From assembly GCF_017163935.1 (NCBI RefSeq), contig NZ_JABVZR010000001.1:1736001-1800000 (forward strand): a stretch of 64,000 nt of DNA. Reading direction: 5' to 3'. Below are positions 55,163 to 63,802 of this stretch, one piece after another. The stretch's first letter is position 1. The number at the start of each line of letters is the position of its first letter. This stretch comes from Novosphingobium terrae. GTDB taxonomy: Bacteria > Pseudomonadota > Alphaproteobacteria > Sphingomonadales > Sphingomonadaceae. Below the pieces are notes generated by a model that searched no databases, was not told the origin of the DNA, and saw only the letters and a list, made by a program, of their open reading frames with translations. A program made the position numbers and the translations under genes.

Positions 55163-55831
55163 TTATGGCTCTGCGATGGCCGCACTGCTTCCAACTGTTG
55201 CCGGTGGCCCACTCATATGACGAAGTGCCGCCGGATCGCAGAGCACGAGCCGGCGGTTGCGCAGCTCGATTATCCCCGTTCCGCGCAGTCCCTGCAGAAC
55301 TCTGTTCACATGGACCGGTGAGATTCCCACGATATCTGCGATTTCATATTGGGTCAGGGGCATCGCGCATCGATTTTTGATTGTTTGGCCCGTGCCTTCG
55401 AGACGATCATACACCTCGCAAATCAGATCGCAGATGCGTTCAGTGGCAGTAAGGCAACCTAGATTTACGATCCAGCGTTCTCTGCCGCGCATCGCTTTGA
55501 GCATTCCAGAAAAGACCCTGGCAGCGCTATCACCCAAATGATCGGGACGTCGGCTTATTTGATCGAGCGGGATAGCATAAGCCCTAAGCGGTGTCAGTGC
55601 TACTACCGGGAGCGTGGCGCTGGCTCCCAGGAGCCATTGTGGTTCACAGTACTCACCCGGTAGGAACAGTGCGGTGATTTGGCGCCGCCCGTCCTTGAGT
55701 AAGCGATACTGGCCAGCCCATCCTTCTTGGATCCGATAGAGATTATCGCTGTGCTCCGTCGGCCTCGCAAGAAATTCGGAGCGCCGGAAATGCCTTAGCG
55801 CGAAAGAGGTCTGTGTAGCGTGATTGGCCAT
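55163..55831 (-). CDS. Crp/Fnr-family transcriptional regulator
   Basis: The 222-residue regulator has a cyclic-nucleotide-binding-like N-terminal domain (~residues 20-110; QITALFLPGEYCEPQWLLG) and a C-terminal Crp-type winged helix (~150-215; MPLTQYEIADIVGISPVHVNRVLQGLRGTGIIELRNRRL). The arrangement of a FixK/Dnr-like HTH with ISPVHVNR suggests a non-cAMP ligand. No Fe-S cysteine cluster is present. GGAGGGGGCGAG lies before ATG 55831. It is divergent from the small peptide/nuoD pair, a possible target. Confidence 0.87.
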   Translation of the reverse strand: MANHATQTSFALRHFRRSEFLARPTEHSDNLYRIQEGWAGQYRLLKDGRRQITALFLPGEYCEPQWLLGASATLPVVALTPLRAYAIPLDQISRRPDHLGDSAARVFSGMLKAMRGRERWIVNLGCLTATERICDLICEVYDRLEGTGQTIKNRCAMPLTQYEIADIVGISPVHVNRVLQGLRGTGIIELRNRRLVLCDPAALRHMSGPPATVGSSAAIAEP

Positions 55832-56128
55832 AGAGACTCGCCCCCTCCAAGGTTACGCTGCGTCCTCCCACCTTCAGGATATTAAAAAAATTACATAGGT
55901 GAACGGGAGCGGCGGCTTGCGACCATGCGTGTTATAAGAGGGGTATGCTGCCTACGCAGCACCTTCCCACATTACTTACGGTGTCAAAGCTTGCCACGCC
56001 GTACCAGCTAACCTGAGTTAGCACGGGGGAACATGCCTTCAGGCATTCAATATGCTTTGACGGAGCCGATTTTTCCAATCCGCCCCTTCCTCATTATCGC
56101 CGCATATCCGGCTGTGGGAGAGATCATC

Positions 56129-56347
56129 ATGCTACGAGCCCTGTTCGCACCTTTGCTCGCTTTCGCCGCCTCTCTGGGCAGCGTGAACTCCATTCCGCCA
56201 ACGTCGCCGGATCCATCGATGCCGCCGCCGGATCCCGCCCCAGCACCGCAACCTTCGCCATCGCCATCGCCCTATCCGTCGCCTTCGCCAATGCCTCCAT
56301 CGCCAACCCCGCCTCCCATGCCCGATCCCAATGGACCAGTTCGCTGA
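56129..56347 (+). CDS. Small exported proline-rich peptide
   Basis: The 72-residue ORF starts with a hydrophobic leader ([18 protein letters not shown]) resembling a signal peptide. About 45 residues made almost entirely of Pro, Ser, Ala and Asp follow (repeats of PSPSP/PPP type). GGGAG lies seven bases before ATG 56129. Its TGA overlaps the ATG of nuoD (TGATG), so translation of the two is coupled. No function is known for such a peptide; it could also be a leader ORF controlling nuoD. Confidence 0.5.
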   Translation: MLRALFAPLLAFAASLGSVNSIPPTSPDPSMPPPDPAPAPQPSPSPSPYPSPSPMPPSPTPPPMPDPNGPVR

Positions 56348-57582
56348 TGGCCTGGCTACTTGCTCAGGAAGGGAAGGTGCCAGGTCAGGACGCCGCCGAT
56401 CGCGACAGTGCTCTGGAAGGCGAGGCCTACACCATCAACTTCGGCCCGCAGCATCCTGCCGCGCATGGTGTGCTGCGGCTGGTGCTGGAACTCGACGGGG
56501 AGATCGTCGAGCGGGCCGACCCCCATGTCGGCTTCCTTCATCGCGGCACCGAAAAGCTGATCGAGCACAAGACCTATCTGCAAGCGCTGCCCTATTTCGA
56601 CCGGATGGATTACGTCTCGCCGCTGTGTCAGGAGCACAGCTTCGTGCTGGCAATCGAGAAGCTGCTCGACCTTCCCGTGCCGCCGCGCGGGCAATATCTG
56701 CGCGTGCTGTTTGCCGAGATGACGCGAATATCCAACCATCTTCTGGCGGTGGGCAGCCATATCATGGATGTCGGCGCGATGACGCCCAATCTATGGCTCT
56801 TTGAACTACGCGAGCAATTGCTGGGCTTTCACGAAAGAGCCACAGGCGCGCGGATGCATGGCAACTGGTTCCGCCCTGGCGGGGTGCATCAAGATGTGCC
56901 GCAAGCGCTGCTCGACGATATGGATCGCTGGCTGAAGAGCTATGGCCCGATGTTCGAGGATTCCATTGCTCTGGCCGCAGACAATCCGATTTTCAAGCAG
57001 CGCAACGTCGATATCGGCACTGTGGGGCGCGAAGATGCCATAGCCTGGGGCTTTTCCGGGCCGATGCTGCGCGCCTCGGGCGTGCCATGGGATCTGCGCC
57101 GGAGCCAGCCTTACGAGATCTATGACCGGCTCGATTTCGAGGTGCCCATCGGCACCAATGGCGACTGCTATGACCGTATGCTGGTCCGTGCCGAAGAGGT
57201 GCGGCAATCGGCGCACATCATGCGACAATGTCTGGATGCCATGCCCGATGGCCCGGCTGCGCTGCGCAACGGCAAAGTCACCCCGCCGGACCGCGCGACG
57301 ATGAAAAGCTCGATGGAAGCGCTGATCAACCAGTTCAAGCTCTACACCGAGGGCTTTCATGTCCCAGCTGGCGAGGTTTATGTCGCCACCGAGAGCCCCA
57401 AGGGCGAGTTTGGCGTCTATCTGGTCTCCGACGGCAGCAACAAGCCCTGGCGCTGCAAGGTACGGCCCACGGGCTTCAGTCATCTACAGGCGCTGGAGTT
57501 TATGGCGAAAGGCCATATGCTGGCGGATGTCACGGCTATTCTGGGTTCGCTCGACATCGTCTTCGGTGAGATCGACCGTTAG
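56347..57582 (+). CDS. nuoD: NADH-quinone oxidoreductase subunit D (orphan)
   Basis: The 411-residue protein is the 49-kDa quinone-site subunit of complex [53 protein letters not shown], the loop [11 protein letters not shown] and the C-terminus [13 protein letters not shown] all match NuoD. It would sit in the peripheral arm at the quinone pocket. No other nuo gene is within the window on either side, whereas nuoD normally lies between nuoC and nuoE. The key question is whether this is the only copy. The N-terminal 25 residues are not conserved. Confidence 0.93.
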   Translation: MAWLLAQEGKVPGQDAADRDSALEGEAYTINFGPQHPAAHGVLRLVLELDGEIVERADPHVGFLHRGTEKLIEHKTYLQALPYFDRMDYVSPLCQEHSFVLAIEKLLDLPVPPRGQYLRVLFAEMTRISNHLLAVGSHIMDVGAMTPNLWLFELREQLLGFHERATGARMHGNWFRPGGVHQDVPQALLDDMDRWLKSYGPMFEDSIALAADNPIFKQRNVDIGTVGREDAIAWGFSGPMLRASGVPWDLRRSQPYEIYDRLDFEVPIGTNGDCYDRMLVRAEEVRQSAHIMRQCLDAMPDGPAALRNGKVTPPDRATMKSSMEALINQFKLYTEGFHVPAGEVYVATESPKGEFGVYLVSDGSNKPWRCKVRPTGFSHLQALEFMAKGHMLADVTAILGSLDIVFGEIDR

Positions 57583-57708
57583 AAACGGGAAGGTCGCACG
57601 GTCATCCGGTCTTTGATGATTCTGTTAATTGCCGAGACGCGCTTGATCCTGCCAGGTCGAGGTGACCAGGGATCATGGGCGGGCGGATTCCTAAGGCCGC
57701 GCCCTATT

Positions 57709-58098
57709 TCATGCCAGTTCCGATATGGCGGACCGGCAATCCCGAGCACATTCAAAGCACATTTGAGCGCAAAGCTGGCAGTGGGCATGCATATGATGCC
57801 GGCACTCTTCGCCGCAGCGATCACAGATCGTCACGCATGTTTGCAGCATCAGCTCGAGCGAGGAAACATTGCTCCCGGTGCGGCGCACAGCGAGGCGCGC
57901 CGTCGCGGCGCAAACATCGGCACAATCGAGACAGGACCTGATGCACTGGCGCATATCCATCTCTTCGGCCAGGCAGGCATCCGCACAGGACGTGCACATC
58001 AAGTTACAAAGCATGGCATGACGTGCTGAGGTGGCCAAAGACTCGTTGCCCGCGCCCTGTACATCCGGATGCAGGTTGATCATTTTTTCAATGGACAT
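57709..58098 (-). CDS. Four-helix cysteine-rich copper-binding-type protein (DUF326)
   Basis: The 129-residue protein has about 17 cysteines in repeated C-x3-C / C-x2-C patterns: LCNLMCTSCADACLAEE, CIRSCLDCADVCAATA, CVTICDRCGEECRHH and CQLCAQMCFECARDC. DUF326 proteins form four-helix bundles whose inward cysteines bind many Cu(I) ions; the copper-storage protein Csp1 is a relative. No signal peptide is seen, so the cytosolic type is expected. ATG 58098 begins the conserved MSIEKMINLHPDV; an upstream start at 58164 would add 22 residues. It is convergent with nuoD. Confidence 0.8.
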   Translation of the reverse strand: MSIEKMINLHPDVQGAGNESLATSARHAMLCNLMCTSCADACLAEEMDMRQCIRSCLDCADVCAATARLAVRRTGSNVSSLELMLQTCVTICDRCGEECRHHMHAHCQLCAQMCFECARDCRSAISELA

Positions 58099-58302
58099 GA
58101 TCTGGCTTTCATTTTGAGAGAGCTGAACTGGATCCGCGCTTGAAAGTTGGGGCGCGTTTTCCATTCGCGATCGAGCGACATGTGAACGCTGCTGCTTCTT
58201 CGCTCATCAACTGGGCTGGTAAAGAGCGAGGACCGCCACGCAACACCCTCGTGTCCGGGGCGGTCTACGCGTTACCTGGCCCGCTTAGCAGGAGGATGGT
58301 TC

Positions 58303-58671
58303 TCACGGATAGGCCAAGCCATAGTAGCTAAAGACCTTGGATCCATAGTCCCGATCGAAGACGGGGTCTTCACTGATCGAATAGTGCGGCGCACCTTCCA
58401 ACGTTTCGCGATCGATATCGACGATGTAGCCGCCTTTTTCGCTATCGTAGGTCAACTTCTCCCATGGAATGGGATAATAGTCGCTGCCCAAACCGAACAA
58501 CCCTCCGAATTGCAGTACCGCGTAACGTACCTGCCCAGAGCGCTTTTCGACCATGAAATTGTAGATAGATCCCAGGCTATCGCCGACCACATTGTAGACG
58601 GAACTGCCTTCCACCTTGTTGGATGCGATAAGGGTGGAGGTTTCTTCGATGGCAAGATCTGGATCGTTCAT
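58303..58671 (-). CDS. PRC-barrel domain protein
   Basis: The 122-residue protein matches the PRC-barrel fold: SSVYNVVGDSLGSIYNFMVEKRSGQVRYAVLQFGGLFGLG and DYYPIPWEKLTYDSEKGGYIVDI. These small beta-barrels occur in photosynthetic reaction centre H subunits and, more widely, as cytoplasmic proteins of unknown function often induced by stress. TGGAG lies seven bases before ATG 58671. It stands alone, followed downstream by the Cys-rich protein gene. Confidence 0.85.
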   Translation of the reverse strand: MNDPDLAIEETSTLIASNKVEGSSVYNVVGDSLGSIYNFMVEKRSGQVRYAVLQFGGLFGLGSDYYPIPWEKLTYDSEKGGYIVDIDRETLEGAPHYSISEDPVFDRDYGSKVFSYYGLAYP

Positions 58672-58797
58672 GACTGTTCTCCAAAAGAAGGGGGGCGGGT
58701 GTGCTTTCGGTTGATATCAAGCGATGCGGTTAGACATGCGAGGACGAAGCAACAGGACCATTTCGGTCAATTGGTGAAGGGGACCCAGTGCCTCAAT

Positions 58798-58902
58798 CTA
58801 TCCAGGTGGAGTGGTTCTACTTGCGCGGCGAAAACCCCAGGCCGTCATGACGTTGGTCAAGATTATCATTGACAGGCCAACGCAAAAGATAAATGCGAGC
58901 AT
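58798..58902 (-). CDS. Possible small single-helix membrane protein
   Basis: A 34-residue ORF with hydrophobic segment MLAFIFCVGLSMIILTNV followed by a positively charged tail (WGFRRASR). This is the composition of a small inner-membrane protein with the C-terminus in the cytoplasm. GGAG lies about eight bases before ATG 58902. It sits between the PRC-barrel gene and 59690, on the same strand as both. It is too short to claim confidently from sequence alone. Confidence 0.35.
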   Translation of the reverse strand: MLAFIFCVGLSMIILTNVMTAWGFRRASRTTPPG

Positions 58903-59477
58903 CACTTGTCTCCATGAGTTGGGATCAGTCCATTACGAGACGTTGTTGCACGAACCTCCGAGCGTGTAATTTCGTCGCGAATGCGCACGCCGCCTCAAAA
59001 TTTGCCTGGCGAGCCTATGCGGAAGGTCAGCGTGCCCGAACCGGCTTAGGTGTCCGGGCACGCCTCGGACAGCGCATTCGGCAAGAGGAGCGCTGGCCTG
59101 TCCAACGGTGCCGTGTTCCCCCAGGCTCCGCCAGATTGAATGTCGGGCTGGCGTGCTCCGACCTCAGGGGGAGCATCAGAACACGCCAGGGCCGCCTTCG
59201 TCCGTGGGTCAACGCAGCCTTAGTTTCGAACGAGTCTGCAACGAGATGGTTGCTACAAACAAATCCATGTTAGAACTTTTGCCATCTCGCATTACGCGCA
59301 GTTCGGAAAAAAATTGGAACTTGCCCTCTGCCTGGCGGGCAGAGAAGCGATATCCGACCATCATCCGATGCTGAAGCACGCTCAAAACGGCACGAACAAG
59401 CATGCTGAGATCAGATGCTAGCCAGATATCTAACCTAAGAGCGATGTGAGCACCCGTCGTCTCGGGCCAAGTTATCG
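58903..59477. other. Intergenic region with no supported gene
   Basis: Open frames here (58893-59273 plus, 59209-59403 minus) have no recognisable domains and look like chance frames in high-GC DNA. The region may carry the promoter of the small minus-strand ORF and PRC-barrel gene. No clear element was identified. Confidence 0.4.
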
Positions 59478-59690
59478 TTACGGATTGCCGTCAGGCTTGA
59501 TGCGGGCCCGCTCATCGAGTGGATAGTCCTCCGGCTTCACCTGGCTGAAATTGGGACGATCATCGACCTGCTCTGCCGGTTGAGCGCCGCCGGTTCTCGT
59601 ATCCCGATCCTCGGTGGTGGGCGGAATGACATCGCCCAGTGGGCCTTCGCGCTTTTGGCTGGCGGCATGATCCTTGTCTCGCTCTTCCAT
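59478..59690 (-). CDS. Small hydrophilic protein, unknown function
   Basis: The 70-residue protein is highly charged (KDHAASQKREGP, TEDRDTRTGG, DERARIKPDGNP) with no hydrophobic segment and appears disordered. ATG 59690 is chosen because CAGGAG lies six bases upstream; ATG 59696 would leave no spacing. Similar short acidic-basic proteins often accompany stress genes in sphingomonads, which fits the neighbouring SDR and PRC-barrel genes. The function is unknown. Confidence 0.55.
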   Translation of the reverse strand: MEERDKDHAASQKREGPLGDVIPPTTEDRDTRTGGAQPAEQVDDRPNFSQVKPEDYPLDERARIKPDGNP

Positions 59691-59885
59691 GGGCATCTCC
59701 TGCTTGATGGGAGGATTATCGACCGTGACGAAACAGGGGCCTATGCAATGGAAACGCCAGGCGGAGCCTGGGCTTTCTGTTGAAGCCCGATCCCATGATC
59801 ACACCAACGGTGCTAGCCGTGTACCAGCAATAACCGCGCCGAGCCTCTTCCGAAGGGCCGCAGCGACCACTATGCGCTTCCCCCC

Positions 59886-60737
59886 TCAACCATTCACCAC
59901 GCTGCCGCCATTTGGATGCAGCACCTGCCCGGACATATAGCTGGCATCTTCGCAGGCCAGGAACAGGAAGGCTGGCGCCACCTCATTGGGCTGGCCGGGC
60001 CGCTTCATCGGCGTCTTTTCGCCGAAATGCGCGATCTTTTCCGGATCAGCCCCACCGCAAGGATTGAGCGGCGTCCAGATCGGGCCGGGAGCCACGGCGT
60101 TTACCCTGATGCCCTCGCCGATCAGATTTTCCGAGAGCGACCGGGTGAAGGCCGTAATTGCGCCCTTGGTGGAGCTATAATCGAGCAGGTTGCTCGCTCC
60201 CTGATACATGGTGACCGACGTGCAATTGACGATGGAGGCACCGCTTTGCAGGTATGGACGCACCGCCTGCACCATATGGAACATCCCGAAGATGTTGGTT
60301 TGAAAGGTGCGCTGAAGTTGCTCTTCGGTGATGTCGGTGATGTCGTCGTCCGGGTGCTGCTCGCCGGCATTGTTCACCAGAATGTCGATTTGCCCGAACA
60401 CCTCCAGCACGCGCTGGGCGACATGCTCACACATCTTGCGCGAGCCCACGTCGGCCTTGATGGTGATGGCGCGGCGGCCCTCAGCCTCGACGATACGCTG
60501 CGTTTCCGCCGCGTCGTCATCCTCCAGCAGATAAACGATGGCGATGTCAGCGCCCTCACGGGCATAGAGTGCAGCCACCGCCCGCCCGATTCCGCTATCG
60601 GCCCCGGTGATGATCGCCACCTTGCCCTTAAGCCGGTCCGCGCCGCGATAGCGTGGTTGCCATTCGGGTTTTGGGGTCAGCTTGCTCTCATGGCCGGGCA
60701 AGGGATCTTCGTGGATCATTTCCTGAATGTCGGTCAC
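59886..60737 (-). CDS. Short-chain dehydrogenase, YdaD/YhxD stress type
   Basis: The 283-residue SDR has the Rossmann motif AIITGADSGIGRAVA, NNAGEQHP and the catalytic Tyr-Lys in LDYSSTKGAITAF, plus VAPGPIWTPL. It has the N-terminal extension (PGHESKLTPKPEWQPRY) characteristic of the YdaD/YhxD-type general-stress oxidoreductases. GTG 60737 is the start, with CAGGAG seven bases upstream; the 410-residue frame beyond is not conserved. It probably reduces or oxidises small aldehydes or sugars with NAD(P), though no substrate is established. Confidence 0.88.
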   Translation of the reverse strand: MTDIQEMIHEDPLPGHESKLTPKPEWQPRYRGADRLKGKVAIITGADSGIGRAVAALYAREGADIAIVYLLEDDDAAETQRIVEAEGRRAITIKADVGSRKMCEHVAQRVLEVFGQIDILVNNAGEQHPDDDITDITEEQLQRTFQTNIFGMFHMVQAVRPYLQSGASIVNCTSVTMYQGASNLLDYSSTKGAITAFTRSLSENLIGEGIRVNAVAPGPIWTPLNPCGGADPEKIAHFGEKTPMKRPGQPNEVAPAFLFLACEDASYMSGQVLHPNGGSVVNG

Positions 60738-60859
60738 GATGTTGCTCCTGATGTTTGCCTTAGCCTCGGTGAGGGCGCAAAAGCTTAGCATGTCCAAGAC
60801 GCGGTGCCTGGCAGGGTTCCGCGTGCAACCAACACAGGTTAGGTAACTTGGTGGAAATA

Positions 60860-60895
60860 GCGTGCCCGGCCTCGGGAGTGGCCGACCGGGCACGC
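60860..60895. terminator. 10-bp inverted repeat upstream of the SDR gene
   Basis: GCGTGCCCGG (60860-60869) and CCGGGCACGC (60886-60895) are perfect arms with a 16-base loop. On the minus strand it lies ~175 bases after the FMN-reductase remnant and is followed by TATTTCC. It could terminate that transcript or serve as an operator for the SDR gene. Confidence 0.4.
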
Positions 60896-61068
60896 AAGGT
60901 TGGATCGGGAAGGGGAACACTTCCTGAACGGGCTTGGCCGAACACGGCTGGATTGTCTCAACAGGGGGCGACCGGTTTGGGACAATCCTGGGTTGTGAAC
61001 AGCCTGCTGTGAGGATCGTTCCGACCAATCGGATGCGTCCTAACGTATGATAGGAAAGTCGAAATCCC

Positions 61069-61674
61069 CTAGCCCGGATAGGGTGTGTGCTTGAGCAAAC
61101 CGGCAAGATGGGCAGCATTGCCGGCCAGCATTCCGGCGGTCTTGCTCACCATATCAGGCGTGCTAGGCAGATCCGTGAAATCGCTGGAGCCCATGGCCTC
61201 GCCCCCCCAATAGCACACTGCGATCGGGGGGATGGTCCACCCAACATCGTTGAGCGCCTGAAAGAGTTGCGACGAGACATAATGTGCACCGTCCTCATTG
61301 CCCACGATAGCGGCAACAGCCAACTTGCCGTAGATGGGGATGCGGCCTTCTTCGTCCGTCTCTTCCAGAAAAGCGTCCATGCGTTCCAACACCCGCTTGG
61401 CCACGCTTCCAAGCTGACCAAGCCAGAGCGGGCTACCAAAGATCACAATATCATGCGCCAGGATCTTGGTCCGCAGCGCAGGTCAGTCGTCGCCAACGCC
61501 CTCATCGGAGGTGACGCCCGGCTTAATGTTCAGTGCGGCGACGCGCACCGTTTCAGTCAGCTCGACGCCCTTGTCGACAAATGCCTGCTCCAGCGCCGCG
61601 ATCATCGCGTCGGTGGAAGAGGCTTGCGCCGGATCGGGCTTGAGGGTGCAGTTGAGGGCCAGGGCTTTGAGCAT
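61069..61674 (-). pseudogene. NADPH-dependent FMN reductase split by an in-frame TGA
   Basis: One continuous frame encodes a flavodoxin-fold reductase: MLKALALNCTLKPDP...GVTSDEGVGDD, then a TGA at 61483-61485, then PALRTKILAHDIVIFGSPLWLGQ...TPYPG. Family members have Trp at the stop position, so TGG to TGA is the simplest explanation. The N-terminal 63 residues and C-terminal ~138 residues are both intact and in phase. The gene is either a recent nonsense mutant, a sequencing error or a readthrough case. If whole it would supply reduced FMN in the cytosol. The second part could restart at GTG 61446. Confidence 0.8.
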
Positions 61675-61911
61675 GATCGTCGCTTTCTGCTGGGGCTGCG
61701 CATCGCTTCGCCGGGAGAAAAGGTGATCGGCACGCCATCCAGATCGCGTGCCATCGCCGAGGTTAGGAGGCTGGCGCCTCATTTGTTCCCTTCGTGCCGC
61801 CGATGCATCGGTCGGGACGAAGGGCTTATGCGATCATGGCGTTCGCCGAAGACGAAAGTCGTTACGATCCGCGTCTCTTTAGAAGATTCGCTTTTCGGAT
61901 AGCCTGAGAGG

Positions 61912-61943
61912 AAAGCGGTGATCGTTATCTCCCCTACCGCTTT
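61912..61943. repeat. 8-bp inverted repeat upstream of the hemerythrin gene
   Basis: AAAGCGGT (61912-61919) and ACCGCTTT (61936-61943) are perfect arms with a 16-base spacer, about 180 bases before the hemerythrin start. It could be an operator or a leader hairpin. The rest of the 450-base gap has no supported gene. Confidence 0.35.
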
Positions 61944-62125
61944 GGGTCCTCGTCTGGTCCCTCGGCTCAGCGATTCTCAAACTGCTCGTCCCGTTCCCGT
62001 TCGTCAGCATCGGCGAATTTTCAATCTCCCTAACCTGGGCAAGTTTGCCGGAGCCCATACCGCTTCGCCGGCTTCCCTCCACGGCAGCTCATTACCCGGA
62101 CGGCTGCCATGCGAGGAGGGCTGAT

Positions 62126-63589
62126 ATGGCCGAAGCTAACGAGCAACCAGCACAGAACGAGAGCGCACCCCAGAACGAGAAGCCCGCTGAAGGAGAGCGT
62201 CCCGCAGCGACCACCAACGGAGCGCGGAAAACCAATGCCCACACAGGCGCCGACAAGAAAAGCGGTGCGCCGTCCAAGGCCCGGGCAAAGTCGGACCTGC
62301 AGACGGCGATCGCTTCCCTCAAAGAGGATCACCGCAAGGTGGAAAATCTTTTCGCACGATATGAGAAAGCGGACGAGGACTCGCGGAACGAGCTGATCGA
62401 GCAGGTTTGCCGATCGCTTATCATTCATACCTTGCTGGAAGAGGAAATCTTCTATCCGGCATGCCGCGAGGCTTTCCCGCAGGATGCTCCTCTCGATGAG
62501 GCGCAGGTCGAGCATGACAGCGCGAAAATCCTGATCGTCGACCTCCTGAACTGCCCGGAGCAGGACCGCTTCCGTGATGCCAAGTTCAAGGTCCTGCGCG
62601 AGCAGATTCTCCACCATGTCAAAGAGGAAGAGGGCCCAAAAGGCATCTTTGCGCAAGCGGAGGCTTGCTCATCCGACATTCCCGATCTGGCCTTGCGGTT
62701 GAACGACCGAAAGACCGAACTGGAAGCCGCGAACAGGCTTCCCGATCCCTCGCCGGTGGCGATCGCCGGCATCACGCGGGAACGTTCCCGCAAATTGCAG
62801 GAGAGTGAAATGGCAAGTTATCAGCAAAGCCGCGAGCGTGACGATCGCGGCCGCTTTACCGACCATGACGACGATCGACGGCAGTCGCATGGTGCAACCG
62901 GACGTGGGCGCGATGAAGAAGGGCGCTTCGCGAGCGGGGGAGGCGGAAGCGAGGGGGGCCATGATCGTGACTATAGCCGCGATGATGGAAGGTCACGTTC
63001 GGCCCAGCAGCGCCCTCGGGACGATGACGGGCGATTCAGATCGGGTCGAGGCGATTACGACGATCGGCGCTATGACTCGCGTTTTCAGGGCCGCGACGAT
63101 GATCGCGGCCACGGCGGCTGGTTCGGAGACAGCCAGGGCCATTCGGAGGCATCGCGGCGCGGCTGGGACAATCCCGATCATGGGCCGAGCGGCTGGCGCG
63201 GCGACAGTCGTGGTCATTCGGAGGCCTCGCGCCGTGGTTGGGATAATCCGGACCATGGGCCCAGTGGATGGTATGGTGACAGTCGAGGTCATTCCGATGC
63301 TTCACGTCGTGGCTGGGACAATTCCGACCACGGTCCCAGCGGCTGGTATGGCGATAGCCAGGGCCACTCGGAGGCCTCGCGTCGAGGGTGGGATGAGCGC
63401 GGGGGTGGTCGCGATTATGATCGCCATGGTTCTCGCTCTCAATCCTACGATGACCGTGACGACCGAGGGCACTACCAGCAACGCGCACGCGACGATGATG
63501 ACGACCGTGGTCGCGGACATGGCGGCTGGCGTGGTGACCCTCAGGGCCACGCCGAGGCTTCGAGGCGTGGCTGGGAAAACAGGCGCTGA
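62126..63589 (+). CDS. Hemerythrin-domain protein with C-terminal Gly/Arg/Asp repeats
   Basis: The 487-residue protein has a disordered N-terminus (~1-55) and a hemerythrin HHE domain (~60-225) with His69, His101, Glu105/106, His130, His163/164 and Glu168 as likely diiron ligands. A very hydrophilic tail (~230-487) is rich in Arg, Asp, Gly and Ser. Residues from DNA 63122 on form three complete 25-residue repeats of the GDSxGHSxASRRGWDN type plus two partial ones. Such tails suggest a desiccation or surface role. GAGGAGGG lies before ATG 62126; the frame to 62045 is not needed. It probably senses oxygen or iron. Confidence 0.85.
   Translation: MAEANEQPAQNESAPQNEKPAEGERPAATTNGARKTNAHTGADKKSGAPSKARAKSDLQTAIASLKEDHRKVENLFARYEKADEDSRNELIEQVCRSLIIHTLLEEEIFYPACREAFPQDAPLDEAQVEHDSAKILIVDLLNCPEQDRFRDAKFKVLREQILHHVKEEEGPKGIFAQAEACSSDIPDLALRLNDRKTELEAANRLPDPSPVAIAGITRERSRKLQESEMASYQQSRERDDRGRFTDHDDDRRQSHGATGRGRDEEGRFASGGGGSEGGHDRDYSRDDGRSRSAQQRPRDDDGRFRSGRGDYDDRRYDSRFQGRDDDRGHGGWFGDSQGHSEASRRGWDNPDHGPSGWRGDSRGHSEASRRGWDNPDHGPSGWYGDSRGHSDASRRGWDNSDHGPSGWYGDSQGHSEASRRGWDERGGGRDYDRHGSRSQSYDDRDDRGHYQQRARDDDDDRGRGHGGWRGDPQGHAEASRRGWENRR
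63122..63394 (+). repeat. 75-bp coding tandem repeat in the hemerythrin tail
   Basis: Three consecutive 75-base units start at 63122, 63197 and 63272. A fourth begins at 63347 and breaks off after about 48 bases. Each encodes GDS.GHS.ASRRGWDN.DHGPSGW with small variations. A diverged half-unit with GDPQGHAEASRRGWENRR closes the gene at about 63530-63589. The units keep frame, so gain or loss would leave the gene open. Confidence 0.8.
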
Positions 63590-63802
63590 AGTCCTCTCCC
63601 CTTTCCAGTGATCGGTGCTTCAGGAGGCTGGGTCGCGCTTTGCTGTTGATCCTGCAAGAAGATCGAGGGTGAAGACAGTCTCTTGGTGGATGGGTCGGGG
63701 CCGGCAGCCTCGGCCCGTCTTCCATTTAGATCGCTTGCTTCGGATCGCTGCCTGATGACGCGAAGTCGCTTATGCACAAGCGACGCCCCTTGGCCGGTGA
63801 TT

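Noticed and set aside
60781..60821. Possible EcfG-type promoter upstream of the stress SDR
   Set aside because: A GGAAC element is present on the minus strand, but the base spacing leads to TCTT rather than the expected CGTT, so it does not meet the consensus.
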